From CAXMNX01 sp964194845 (lineage in GTDB: Bacteria > Pseudomonadota > Alphaproteobacteria > Rhodobacterales > Rhodobacteraceae), in contig CAXMNX010000073.1 of the NCBI GenBank assembly GCA_964194845.1, positions 1 to 40,950 of the forward strand: DNA of 40,950 nt, read 5' to 3'. A program made the position numbers and the translations under genes. The notes under the pieces are model-generated. The model did no database searches and was not told the origin of the DNA. It saw only the letters and a program-made list of their open reading frames with translations. Shown one piece after another: positions 1 to 7,906 of the stretch; position 1 is the first letter of the stretch; every line of letters starts with the position of its first letter.

Positions 1-1
1 T

Positions 2-793
2 ACAGTTCGTCGAGGTGTCTTCCACTACCCAGAAGACATAGAACTACGAGATGGTAAGGCATTTGTAAAAGCCACTGGCGAGGAGGCCGAAATCATCCCC
101 TCCGCCAAAATGTCGAAATCGAAAAACAACGTCGTCGATCCCATCGCGATCATCGACCAATACGGCGCGGACACCGCGCGCTGGTTCGTCCTGAGCGATT
201 CTCCGCCCGAGCGCGACGTCGAATGGACGGCGTCCGGAGCCGAGGCGGCGGCGAAACATCTGGCGCGGGTTCACCGCATGGCTGCCGACATTCTTGAGGC
301 ACCGGAAAACGGCAGCGGGGACGAAGACCTCAGGCGCGCCATGCACAAAACGATCCACGATGTGACGATGGGTGTCGAGTCCTTTGGCTTTAACGCTGCC
401 ATTGCCAAGCTCTATGCTTTTGCAAATATTCTTCAGAAATCAAAGGCTTCTAAACCCGTGCGGCGCGAGGCGATCATGGTTCTTGCCCAGCTTATGGCGC
501 CGATGACGCCGCATCTGGCCGAAGAGGTCTGGGAGATGCAGGGCGGCGACGGCCTGATCGCGAATGCGCCCTGGCCAGTGGCGGATGCGGCTTATCTGGT
601 CGATGATACCGTCACGCTTCCGATCCAGGTGAACGGCAAGCGCCGGTCGGAGATAACGGTAGCCATGGACCTGACAGTGATTGAGGTTGAAAAGCTTGTA
701 CTCGCCGACGATGCTGTAGTTAAAGCGCTGGCCGGTGGTCAGCCGAAAAAGCTAATCGTCGTGCCGGGCCGCATCGTCAATGTTGTCATTTGA
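2..793 (+). CDS. leuS: Leucine--tRNA ligase, C-terminal part (5' end outside window)
   Basis: Class I aminoacyl-tRNA synthetase charging tRNA-Leu in the cytoplasm. The frame is open from base 2, so the N-terminal part (Rossmann core start, HIGH motif, editing domain) lies upstream of the window; about 263 residues remain. The KMSKS ATP-binding loop is read at 107-121, followed by the NNVVDP stretch typical of LeuRS. The rest is the anticodon-binding helical bundle (LMAPMTPHLAEEVW) and the small C-terminal domain ending in VPGRIVNVVI. The stop codon overlaps the start of lptE by 14 nt, so the two are probably co-transcribed and translationally coupled. The KMSKS and MTPHLAEE signatures make the call firm; only the missing 5' end limits it. 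Confidence 0.95.
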   Translation, partial: TVRRGVFHYPEDIELRDGKAFVKATGEEAEIIPSAKMSKSKNNVVDPIAIIDQYGADTARWFVLSDSPPERDVEWTASGAEAAAKHLARVHRMAADILEAPENGSGDEDLRRAMHKTIHDVTMGVESFGFNAAIAKLYAFANILQKSKASKPVRREAIMVLAQLMAPMTPHLAEEVWEMQGGDGLIANAPWPVADAAYLVDDTVTLPIQVNGKRRSEITVAMDLTVIEVEKLVLADDAVVKALAGGQPKKLIVVPGRIVNVVI

Positions 794-1256
794 TCGCCGT
801 TTATTTCTGATTGGATTTGCCGCTCTGGCAGGTTGCGGATTCACACCGGTCTATGCTCCGGGAAGCCGCGCACACGGCCTGCGCGGTCGAATAGATGTCG
901 GCGAACCTGCCGACGAGGAAGGCTTCGCGCTGGTCCGGCGGCTGGAAGACCGGCTTGGGCAATCCACTGGTGCCGACCTGACGCTGAACGCCGAGATCCG
1001 CATTGATGAAGAAGCCGTGGGCTTTCTGCCTGACGGCACAATCAGCCGGTATAATGTTTTGGGTCAGGTCAGCTGGTCGCTAAATGACGGCTCCGGTCCG
1101 CAACTTTCAGGCAACGAACAGAGCTTCACCAGCTATTCGGCGACCTCGATCACGGTCGCGACAATCGTTGCGCAGCGGAATGCACGCGAACGGCTGATGA
1201 TCGTGCTGGCCGACCGGATTGTGGCCGACATTATGGCCGCGGCGGATGGCTTATGA
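780..1256 (+). CDS. lptE: LPS-assembly lipoprotein LptE
   Basis: Outer-membrane lipoprotein that would sit inside the LptD barrel and help insert lipopolysaccharide. The 158-residue product begins with a lipoprotein signal peptide: two arginines at residues 6-7, a hydrophobic core, and an LAGC lipobox with Cys19 as the lipidation site, followed by GFTPVYAPG, the usual start of mature LptE in alphaproteobacteria. Length and position between leuS and holA match the common proteobacterial order leuS-lptE-holA. The ATG lies 14 nt inside leuS and the stop overlaps the holA ATG (ATGA). LptE is poorly conserved in sequence, so the call rests on lipobox, size and gene order. Confidence 0.85.
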   Translation: MLSFDRRLFLIGFAALAGCGFTPVYAPGSRAHGLRGRIDVGEPADEEGFALVRRLEDRLGQSTGADLTLNAEIRIDEEAVGFLPDGTISRYNVLGQVSWSLNDGSGPQLSGNEQSFTSYSATSITVATIVAQRNARERLMIVLADRIVADIMAAADGL

Positions 1257-2275
1257 AGCTTTCGACCCGCGATGCGACGGGCTATTTCGCCAAGCCGGAT
1301 CCGGCAAAGACGGGATTATTGATCTATGGGGCCGACGCGATGCGGGTGGCACTTCGACGACAAGAAGTGATCAAGGCGCTGATCGGCGCGCAAGGTGAAG
1401 ACGAGATGCGGCTGACCCGTATCGCAGCCTCTGAATTGCGAAAAGACCCGGCACTTCTTCTCGATGCGGTCAAAGCGCAGGGGTTCTTCCCCGGACCGCG
1501 GGTCGCCTTTGTCGAGGACGCAGGCGACGGATTGGCCGAGACCATCGGCGCGGCGTTGGCCGACTGGAAAGACGGCGACGCGCAGATCATTGTGACCGCT
1601 GGCCAGCTAAACGCGCGATCCAGGCTCAGAAAACAATTCGAAGAACATCGCAACGCCTATGCAACCGGCATCTACGATGATCCGCCGAGCCGATCCGAGA
1701 TCGAACGCGCAATGCGCGATGCGGGACTTCAAGACATTTCAACCGATGCATTGGCAGTGCTGACCGAACTGGCTCGCGTACTTGATCCGGGTGATTTCCG
1801 GCAAACGCTTGAAAAGATTTCGCTTTACAAGATGAACGATGCCTCTCCGCTGAGTGCTGAAGAAGTTGAACTTAGCGCGCCACAGTCCATTGAAGCGGGC
1901 CTTGATGACGTTCTGAATATTGCGGCTGACGGCGATGCCCACCGGGTATCCCCGGTTCTTCGACGGCTTGAGGCGCAAGGGATTGGCGCGGTCGGCCTTT
2001 GCATTGGTGCCACCCGGCATTTCCGAACTCTGCACGCCGTTGCCGCAGACCCGGGCGGGCCGGGCGCGGGTATCGGCAAGCTCAGACCGCCAGTTTTCGG
2101 GCCGCGCCGCGACCGCATTCAACGGCAGGCCGGTTCCTGGGGTATGATGAAGCTGGAGCGTGCGCTTGCGCTTTTGCTGGACACAGACCTGACGCTTCGT
2201 TCAACATCGCGTGCGCCCGACATGGCGCTAATGGAACGCACTTTGCTGAAGATTGCCTGGATGAACCGCAGATGA
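1253..2275 (+). CDS. holA: DNA polymerase III subunit delta
   Basis: Delta subunit of the clamp loader, which opens the beta sliding clamp during chromosome replication. The 340-residue product has the expected layout: an N-terminal AAA+-like region with LLIYGADAMRVALRRQEVIKAL, a clamp-opening region around FFPGPRVAFVEDAGDG, and a C-terminal helical collar containing DVLNIAADGD and a closing MMKLERALALLLDTDLTLR / LMERTLLKIAW region. No Walker A lysine motif is present, as expected for delta. The ATG overlaps the lptE stop and the TGA overlaps the GST ATG, placing it in one operon with leuS, lptE and the GST gene. Confidence 0.93.
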   Translation: MKLSTRDATGYFAKPDPAKTGLLIYGADAMRVALRRQEVIKALIGAQGEDEMRLTRIAASELRKDPALLLDAVKAQGFFPGPRVAFVEDAGDGLAETIGAALADWKDGDAQIIVTAGQLNARSRLRKQFEEHRNAYATGIYDDPPSRSEIERAMRDAGLQDISTDALAVLTELARVLDPGDFRQTLEKISLYKMNDASPLSAEEVELSAPQSIEAGLDDVLNIAADGDAHRVSPVLRRLEAQGIGAVGLCIGATRHFRTLHAVAADPGGPGAGIGKLRPPVFGPRRDRIQRQAGSWGMMKLERALALLLDTDLTLRSTSRAPDMALMERTLLKIAWMNRR

Positions 2276-2862
2276 CCCTGACCGTTACTGGCCCCGTCCA
2301 ATCCCGAACTTTTCGTGTGCTTTGGCTGCTGGAAGAGCTGGGGCTTGATTACGAGCACCGGGTCGAAATGCCCCATTCCGAGGCGGTGACCGCATTGAAC
2401 CCGCTTAAGCAAGTGCCGGTTCTTCAGGATGGCGACAGCGTGCTGACCGACAGTCTGGCGATCCTGCATTATCTTTCCGACCGCGAGGGGCGATTTACCT
2501 TTCCGGTTGGCACCCCTGAACGCGCAGCCATGGATGCGCGGATCAACTTTGTGCTGACCGAGATCGAAGCGCCGCTTTGGATGCGGACACGGCACGCATA
2601 TGTGCTTCCCAAAGACATACGGCACCCGGAAATTTTTCCGATCCTGGAGACCGATCTCAGGATGGCGGAAAAGAAGTTCGCGCGACTTCTGGGCGATGCC
2701 GAGTTCCTGGCCGGCGACGGTTTCACTATCGCAGACATTGTCGCCGGACACTGCGCAGGCTGGGCCGCCGGGTTGGAAACGGTGGACAAAAATGGGCCGC
2801 TTGGCACTTATTTCGGGCGCTTGAAAGCGCGTCCAGCCTGGGTGCGCGGGCGCAAAGAATAG
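2272..2862 (+). CDS. Glutathione S-transferase family protein
   Basis: Cytosolic GST of 196 residues. The N-terminal thioredoxin-fold domain reads SRTFRVLWLLEELGLDYE, then LNPLKQVPVLQDGD (the cis-proline of the glutathione site) and LTDSLAILHYLSD, where the acidic and Ser residues normally bind the glutathione gamma-glutamyl group. The C-terminal helical domain contains FTIADIVAGHCAGWA, matching the conserved N-capping D-hydrophobic pattern of GST helix 6. The open frame extends upstream inside holA, but the ATG overlapping the holA stop (ATGA) is the natural start. Substrate unknown: the family covers detoxification, dehalogenation and isomerase activities. It is the last gene of the leuS operon. 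Confidence 0.88.
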   Translation: MTLTVTGPVQSRTFRVLWLLEELGLDYEHRVEMPHSEAVTALNPLKQVPVLQDGDSVLTDSLAILHYLSDREGRFTFPVGTPERAAMDARINFVLTEIEAPLWMRTRHAYVLPKDIRHPEIFPILETDLRMAEKKFARLLGDAEFLAGDGFTIADIVAGHCAGWAAGLETVDKNGPLGTYFGRLKARPAWVRGRKE

Positions 2863-2914
2863 CGCACAGGTTCTGCGCATCGCCATTTCATGAAATTCGC
2901 GCTATTTCCGGCGC

Positions 2915-3858
2915 ATGGGTGTTATAATCAACAGCAAATACCACGCAGATGATCCCGGACCGGACAGTGTTCAGGGCGGTGAGTTCAAGCGCGCGGCATC
3001 GACCATCCGGGACTGGATCACGACGGAGGGTCCGTATACGCCCGATCCGGGGCGCTATCATCTTTACGTAGCGTGGAATTGTCCGTGGGCGCATCGGTCC
3101 TTGCTGGCCCGCGAAATCCTCGGGCTTCAGGGCATAATTTCAGTGTCTTATGCCCGACCGCGGCGCACCGGTCAGGGCTGGGCTTACGATACCGAGGGCG
3201 AATATTCCGACGCCGAGCTTGGCGTGCACGCGCTGCATGAGGTATTTGCCCGCCAACGACCCGCCTACACCGGGCGTTTGACGGTTCCGGTCCTTTGGGA
3301 CCGCGAAGCCAAGCAGATCGTGTCGAACGAGTCTGCCGAGATCATTCGGATGTTTGCGCTGTTCGGGCGCGGACCTGAACTTTACCCAGAACCATTGCGA
3401 CCCGAAATCGACGCCTGGAACAACCGGATTTATGCCACCCTGAACAACGGCGTCTACCGCGCCGGTTTTGCGCGCACGCAAGAGGCGTATGGTCAGGCGG
3501 TGCAAGAGGTATTTGCCACGCTTGACGCCATCGAGGCGCGGCTAGCGTCGCCGACTGGTTGGTGGGTGATCAGTTCACCGAGGCCGACCTCAGGCTATTC
3601 CCGACACTCGCCCGGTTCGATGTGGCCTACCACTACGCGTTCAAATGCAACCTGCGCCGGATCATGGATTATCCCGCACTTTGGGAATACGCGCGGCGGA
3701 TTTACGCAATGCCCGGCGTGGCGGGAACGGTTCGGTTCGACGTGTATAAACAGGGGTATTTCTCTCCATCAGAACTTCGCAATCCTTTGGGCATCGTGCC
3801 TCTGGGGCCGATGATTGATTGGTCGGTTGATCAATTCCGTGAATCGCGCCTGAACTAA
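2915..3858 (+). pseudogene. Glutathionyl-hydroquinone reductase (GST-omega/Xi type), frameshifted
   Basis: Family enzymes use a catalytic cysteine to reduce glutathionyl-hydroquinones with glutathione. The first frame (from ATG 2915) encodes residues 1 to about 212, with GRYHLYVAWNCPWAHR holding catalytic Cys56 and the usual family start. Near 3548-3553 the homology leaves this frame: it reads LASPTGWWVISS, while the next frame continues with ADWLVGDQFTEADLRLFPTL and runs to a normal C-terminus ending at 3858. One missing base, for example an extra G after 3550, restores a single reading frame of about 315 residues. Either the gene is recently broken or this is a sequencing/assembly error. 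The stop overlaps the convergent crotonase stop by 2 nt. Confidence 0.85.
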
Positions 3859-4463
3859 ATCATCGCCTTGATTGCCTGAACGCGATCACGCGCAGCACCC
3901 ATCACAGCCGATGCCAATCGCCGCGCTTCGGTCAGGGGGTCGTCGGATATCACGTCGATCAGTCCGCAATTCAGCGCGTCCTCCGCCGCCAGCTTGTCGC
4001 CGCACATCAGGATGCGTGCCGCGACCGAGGCACCGGCCAAAGCCTTCAGCCGAAACGGGTCCGACGGCTGCGGCAGAAAGCCCAGCGCCATCACCGGGTA
4101 AAATAGTCTCGCCGAAGGCGAAGCGACGCGGATATCGGCGGCCAGAACCATCCCCATAGCCCCGCCTGCTGCGGTACCGTTTAACGCCGCGATTGTCAGC
4201 ATCGGGCAGGCGGCGACGGCGCCAGAAAGCCGTTCCCAAACCGGGTCGGTGGCAAGCCCGGCTTTTGCCGCCTCAAGATCCGCGCCTGCGCTGAATACGT
4301 TGCCTGCGCCGGTCAGGATCACCGCCCGCGTCGAACGGTCGACCGCCGCCGCCTCGACGGCATCGGTGAGTTCAGTCAGCATTTCCAAGTTCAAAGCATT
4401 GGCTTTATGCGGACGGTTCAGTGTCAGGACCGTCAGGCCGCCATCGACATCAACGTCAATCAC
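3855..4463 (-). CDS. Crotonase-fold protein (enoyl-CoA hydratase/isomerase family), catalytic glutamates absent
   Basis: 202 residues, short for the family (about 255-265) because the C-terminal helical trimerisation region is reduced. The fold is evident from LTLNRPHKANALN, the oxyanion-hole segment FSAGADL (57-63) and NGTAAGGAMGMVLAADIRVAS. The positions equal to the hydratase catalytic pair (rat Glu144 and Glu164) are Gly104 and Val124 here, so a classical hydratase is unlikely. An isomerase-, hydrolase- or ligase-type crotonase, or a non-catalytic acyl-CoA binder, is more likely. Start is GTG 4461-4463, overlapping the upstream SDR stop (GTGA), so the two are one translationally coupled operon. 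The exact reaction cannot be read from the sequence. Confidence 0.82.
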   Translation of the reverse strand: MIDVDVDGGLTVLTLNRPHKANALNLEMLTELTDAVEAAAVDRSTRAVILTGAGNVFSAGADLEAAKAGLATDPVWERLSGAVAACPMLTIAALNGTAAGGAMGMVLAADIRVASPSARLFYPVMALGFLPQPSDPFRLKALAGASVAARILMCGDKLAAEDALNCGLIDVISDDPLTEARRLASAVMGAARDRVQAIKAMI

Positions 4464-5224
4464 CGGGCCAGCCCCAAGCGCGCGCGGATATCTTCATTTC
4501 GCAATTTCACATCATCACCAAGAAACTCGTCCGCCTCCGGCCGGCGCATCCACAAAAGCGCCTTCGCGGGCCACTCCGGTGGAATGTGTTCGGACCATTC
4601 CATCCGACTGACCGGATTGACGCCGCTGGACTTGATCTCGCTTTGCATTTCGGTGGCTACTGTGCCGGGCGAAAGGTCAAGCGCGCGAATGCCTTTGTCG
4701 CGGTACTCCTTGTCGACAGCGCGGGTCAGCATCAGCGCCCCGGCTTTCGATGCGCAATAATGCGACCAGGCTTCGATCGGGCTATAAGCGGCACCCGATG
4801 AGATATTCAGGATAGTTCCTTGGCCGCGTTCCAGCATCGCTGGCAGCACCGCGTGTATGCCGTAATAAACGCCCTTCAGATTGATATCTATGACGCGTCC
4901 CCAGGCGTCGGGGTCGGATGCCGCAAGGTGCGCAATCGGTTCGACGACGCCGGCGTTGTTGACCAGAATATCAACGTGGCCAAAGCCTTCCTCGGAGGCA
5001 GTGACAGCGGCGCGAACCTCGGAATACCGGCTGACATCGCAAGAGATGGCAAGCGCGGCCTGGCCAATCTCGACCGCGATCCGGGCGATGGCATCCTGCC
5101 CGCGCGCCAGCAGAACGACATTGGCGCCAGCCTGCGCGAATTTCTGTGCGGCGGCCGCACCGATCCCGCGGCTGGCGCCGGTGATCATCACGGTTTTGCC
5201 ATGAACTGACATTCCTGCAACCAT
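4460..5224 (-). CDS. SDR family NAD(P)-dependent oxidoreductase
   Basis: Classical short-chain dehydrogenase/reductase of 254 residues. It shows the cofactor motif TGASRGIG (15-22), the NNAG structural motif (89-92) and the catalytic triad Ser (ISSGAAYS, about 142), Tyr156 and Lys160 in HYCASK. Many relatives are 3-oxoacyl-ACP/CoA reductases or 3-hydroxyacyl-CoA dehydrogenases. The tight coupling to a crotonase-fold gene (4 nt overlap) suggests acyl-CoA metabolism, but this is inference. Two starts are possible, ATG 5224 and ATG 5212. Neither has a well-spaced Shine-Dalgarno sequence (an AGGA abuts the second). Confidence 0.9.
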   Translation of the reverse strand: MVAGMSVHGKTVMITGASRGIGAAAAQKFAQAGANVVLLARGQDAIARIAVEIGQAALAISCDVSRYSEVRAAVTASEEGFGHVDILVNNAGVVEPIAHLAASDPDAWGRVIDINLKGVYYGIHAVLPAMLERGQGTILNISSGAAYSPIEAWSHYCASKAGALMLTRAVDKEYRDKGIRALDLSPGTVATEMQSEIKSSGVNPVSRMEWSEHIPPEWPAKALLWMRRPEADEFLGDDVKLRNEDIRARLGLAR

Positions 5225-5261
5225 TCTGCCATACTGCGTGCTTTCACGGACACGCTTAACT

Positions 5262-5285
5262 AGCCTGTCGGCTTAATGACAGGCT
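5262..5285. promoter_or_regulatory. Perfect 8-bp inverted repeat in divergent intergenic region
   Basis: AGCCTGTC (5262-5269), an 8-base spacer, then GACAGGCT (5278-5285). It lies in the 127-bp gap between the divergent SDR/crotonase operon and the DUF2125 gene and has no following T-run, so it looks more like an operator for a dimeric regulator than a terminator. No regulator gene is adjacent. A weak TTGACG box follows at 5290-5295 but no convincing -10 was found. Confidence 0.3.
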
Positions 5286-5351
5286 GAACTTGACGGGCTC
5301 CGACCTCGCTCGGATGTTGGGGTCACCACCAATTTGCACCGGATAACAATT

Positions 5352-6848
5352 ATGAAAATATTCCACACTTTGACGACAACATCCGCCCTCGCGCTGATCG
5401 CTGGCCCGGCATTTGCTGATCTGACAGCGGCCGAGGTCTGGAGCGACTGGCAGGCCATATTTGCGAGCTACGGCGCCGAAGTATCAACCTCGGGCGAGTC
5501 GGGCTCGGGCGGGGCGCTGATTGTTTCAGGGGTTACCACCGCTTTCGAGGTTCCAGACGGCGCAGTCGCGATGGTGATCGGCGATATCACATTTGAGGAA
5601 CAGGGCGACGGGTCGGTGGCGATCCGTCTCGCAGATACCATGCCCATCGCGATCGACATCACGACGCCCGAAGGCGAGGGTCAGGTCGGCTTTACGTTGA
5701 GCCAACCCGGCGCAACGCTTGTCGCATCGGGTGACGCAAGCTCGCTGCGCTACGATTTTGACTATCCTTCGTTCAGCATGGGTGACTTTACCGTCGAAGG
5801 CCCGGACATTCCCGAAGATTTGCCGATTGTTTTCGACATGACACTGAACGCGATGACTGGATTTATCACCTTGGCCGAAGGCGATGTCCGGGCTTACGAA
5901 AGCGCCTCTTCGATCGCTTCGTTTGACATGGAAATGTCTTTTGCCGATCCCGAAGGCAACGAAGGCCAGGGCGCTTTCAAGCTGAGCATCAAGGATATGG
6001 CCCAAGCTGCCGAGGGCGCCATCGGCAATATTGAAATGGACATGTCCGCGGCCGAAATGATTGCCGCCGGTATGCGTCAGGCCGGCTCCGCCACCCACAG
6101 CGGTGGCAGCTACGAGATAGCGTTCGATGGACCAGATGGCAGCCTTCAGATGCTGTCGACTGCGGGATCGGGAACGCTGAACTTCGATTTCGGCGAAAAC
6201 GGCATTTCCTACGGCGGAACAACCAACGACGTGACCTTTTCGGTCTCGGGGTCGATGATTCCATTTCCGGTTATCAGCCTGCGCATGGCCGAAACCGGCG
6301 GTCAGTTCACCATGCCGCTGGTGCCGGGTGAAGACCCACAGGACTTTGCGCTGGTAATGCGCATGGTCGGGCTTGAGATCGACGATATGATCTGGGGCAT
6401 GTTCGACCCGGCAGGCCAACTGCCGCACGATCCGGCGACACTGATCGTCGATCTTTCGGGCAAGGGAATACTGACCCAGGATTTCACCGATCCCGAATAT
6501 GCCCAGAACATGGATGCCGCACCGCCGGGAACGTTGGAAGAGGTCAAAGTCAACGCGCTTCAACTGACGTTGGCGGGCGCCGAACTGACTGGCGACGGCG
6601 CGTTTACGTTTGACAATTCCGTCGGCATTCCGATGCCTGCGGGCATTGCGAACCTGATGCTTGTGGGCGGCAACGGGCTTCTCGACAAGCTGGTCGGCAT
6701 GGGGTTTGTGCCCGACGAACAGGCGATGGGCGCGCGGATGATGATGGGCCTTTTCGCCCGTCCCGGTGACGGCGAAGACACGCTGGTATCGACCATCGAA
6801 GTTAAGGAAGACGGATCGGTCCTGGCCAACGGGCAGCGGATAAAATAA
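5352..6848 (+). CDS. Secreted DUF2125 domain-containing protein
   Basis: 498 residues from the ATG at 5352, an in-frame TTG lying 18 nt upstream. A clear Sec signal peptide (MKIFHTLTTTSALALIAGPAFAD) predicts a periplasmic or outer-membrane-associated product. The mature protein is acidic and beta-rich, with repeated patterns such as GDITFEEQGDGSVAIRLADTMPI and FSMGDFTVEGPDIPEDLPIVFDMTLNAMTG, typical of the alphaproteobacterial DUF2125 family, whose function is not established. The repeated amphipathic strands would suit a lipid- or envelope-related scaffold; that is inference. It is a single-gene unit followed by a strong intrinsic terminator. Confidence 0.75.
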   Translation: MKIFHTLTTTSALALIAGPAFADLTAAEVWSDWQAIFASYGAEVSTSGESGSGGALIVSGVTTAFEVPDGAVAMVIGDITFEEQGDGSVAIRLADTMPIAIDITTPEGEGQVGFTLSQPGATLVASGDASSLRYDFDYPSFSMGDFTVEGPDIPEDLPIVFDMTLNAMTGFITLAEGDVRAYESASSIASFDMEMSFADPEGNEGQGAFKLSIKDMAQAAEGAIGNIEMDMSAAEMIAAGMRQAGSATHSGGSYEIAFDGPDGSLQMLSTAGSGTLNFDFGENGISYGGTTNDVTFSVSGSMIPFPVISLRMAETGGQFTMPLVPGEDPQDFALVMRMVGLEIDDMIWGMFDPAGQLPHDPATLIVDLSGKGILTQDFTDPEYAQNMDAAPPGTLEEVKVNALQLTLAGAELTGDGAFTFDNSVGIPMPAGIANLMLVGGNGLLDKLVGMGFVPDEQAMGARMMMGLFARPGDGEDTLVSTIEVKEDGSVLANGQRIK

Positions 6849-6877
6849 CTGCTGTTTATCAGCCTACCTGAAACAAA

Positions 6878-6909
6878 GCGCCGCCCGATTTGGGCGGCGC
6901 ATTTGTTTT
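6878..6909. terminator. Rho-independent terminator after the DUF2125 gene
   Basis: Perfect 9-bp GC stem GCGCCGCCC (6878-6886), five-base loop GATTT, complementary arm 6892-6900, then ATTTGTTTT. On the reverse strand the stem is followed by TTTGTTT, so it may also stop transcription of the convergent gene ending at 6943. Confidence 0.88.
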
Positions 6910-6942
6910 GCGTAATGTCCCGGAAACCTTAACGGGCGGTTG

Positions 6943-7506
6943 TCAGATTGCTGGAAAGTTCCGGACTTCTGAGATTATCAGCACAGCAAAAAACAAAGTG
7001 ATAATGGCAGGCCCAACGAACCAGCGCGCACTTTGATTTTCTTTCCAAGCACAATGAAAGTAGAGAATGACGGCGATTACAGCCATCGCTACCTCTGTCG
7101 CCAACGCCCCAAACTCAAAATCCCACAAACCGAAACCAAGCAAGGGGAAATTACCCAGATTACCCGGCAAAATCGGCATATCCGGACGATGCACCATCAC
7201 ATCAAATATCCAATGGGAAAAACTCAGGCTGGCCAAAACCATGCCGCCGCGACTGGATTTCCAAAAGCGATTTCCGATCCAGTATGCGACCGCGGCGGTG
7301 GCCAATGCACCGACCAAAGAATGGCTGTAAAGTATATTTAGGGTGAGATGGCCATAGGCGCCATACTCAAAGCTTTCTAAGCCGACTGCGACAAGCGGCA
7401 CAAACAGCACATCCATAAATTGCGGTGCCAGGAACAATATCCAAATCGGCATTGATGGTGCCAATTTCTTGGTTGCTACTCCAACTGCGAAATGGCCCAC
7501 AATCAT
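6943..7506 (-). CDS. Membrane-bound YdjM/DUF457-like putative metal-dependent hydrolase
   Basis: 187 residues from ATG 7506, chosen because a GGAGG sits 8 nt upstream; the open frame runs 12 codons further. About four to five hydrophobic segments indicate an inner-membrane protein. Conserved polar residues resemble the LexA-binding/YdjM (DUF457) family: His5 in MIVGHFAVG, Asp32 after LAPQF, His62 in LYSHSL, and SHWIFDVMVHRPDMP. Family members are annotated as metal-dependent hydrolases, but no reaction is established. Sampled base composition (about 52-55% GC in 60-base blocks) is lower than in neighbouring genes, which hints at an accessory origin. It faces the DUF2125 gene across the shared terminator. 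Confidence 0.6.
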   Translation of the reverse strand: MIVGHFAVGVATKKLAPSMPIWILFLAPQFMDVLFVPLVAVGLESFEYGAYGHLTLNILYSHSLVGALATAAVAYWIGNRFWKSSRGGMVLASLSFSHWIFDVMVHRPDMPILPGNLGNFPLLGFGLWDFEFGALATEVAMAVIAVILYFHCAWKENQSARWFVGPAIITLFFAVLIISEVRNFPAI

Positions 7507-7612
7507 GTTGAAGACCTCCATTTCCTTTCTAACGCCCGTCACCTACAGATTTGAGCTATGACGCCAGCGATTCCTACCGGTTCGAAGATGCAACTGCCAT
7601 CGAGACAATGCA

Positions 7613-7840
7613 ATGGAACTAGTAAATGATGGTCTGGTCGGCCCGATCGCTCCAATGAAGCTTACCCTGGGCATAATACCAATGTTCGCACCCAAGAAGG
7701 CTATAGATAAGTATTTCATCGAGCCTGTCGGGATCGCCGGACTTAACACCATCCGCTCCAATATTGGCGGGACCTTTCTCGCCAGTTTTGTGTTACTGGC
7801 CATCGGCTGTCTGACGTCAGCGCCAATGGGACTGTCGTAA
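7613..7840 (+). pseudogene. Fragment of a small membrane protein gene (DUF4345-like N-terminal half)
   Basis: This is the only gene-like content in the 400-bp stretch 7507-7906. The 75-codon frame ends with a hydrophobic block, FIEPVGIAGLNTIRSNIGGTFLASFVLLAIG, resembling from memory the second helix of DUF4345-type integral membrane proteins (about 120-130 residues, four helices). Here it stops right after that helix, with no further hydrophobic region in any frame before pmbA. No Shine-Dalgarno precedes ATG 7613 or the internal ATG 7655. I read it as the remains of a truncated gene; a genuine small membrane protein is the alternative. Confidence 0.4.
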
Positions 7841-7851
7841 TTCTTCTGCCC

Positions 7852-7880
7852 TTGCAGGGCCGGGCGCGGGCGACTAACTC
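7852..7880 (+). promoter_or_regulatory. Candidate sigma-70 promoter for the pmbA operon
   Basis: TTGCAG (7852-7857), a 17-nt spacer, and TAACTC (7875-7880), 26 nt before the pmbA ATG. The spacing is ideal and the hexamers fit the loose TTG/TA pattern of rhodobacteral promoters. It also overlaps a TTGCAGG...CCTGCAA inverted repeat (7852-7858 / 7890-7896). Confidence 0.4.
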
Positions 7881-7906
7881 GGGCAAGGGCCTGCAATGGG
7901 AACACC

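Noticed and set aside
2119..2886. 255-codon reverse-strand frame over the holA end and GST gene
   Set aside because: Shadow of the GST gene; no recognisable sequence features.
5341..5351. GGATAACAATT, which matches part of the E. coli lac operator
   Set aside because: Eleven bases only, no lac promoter or vector sequence around it, and an ordinary chromosomal gene follows; chance similarity.
5526..6563. Long reverse-strand open frame (345 codons) inside the DUF2125 gene
   Set aside because: Composition-driven shadow of a high-GC gene; the product is rich in Arg/His/Gly with no fold, and the forward protein has a signal peptide and a terminator right after it.
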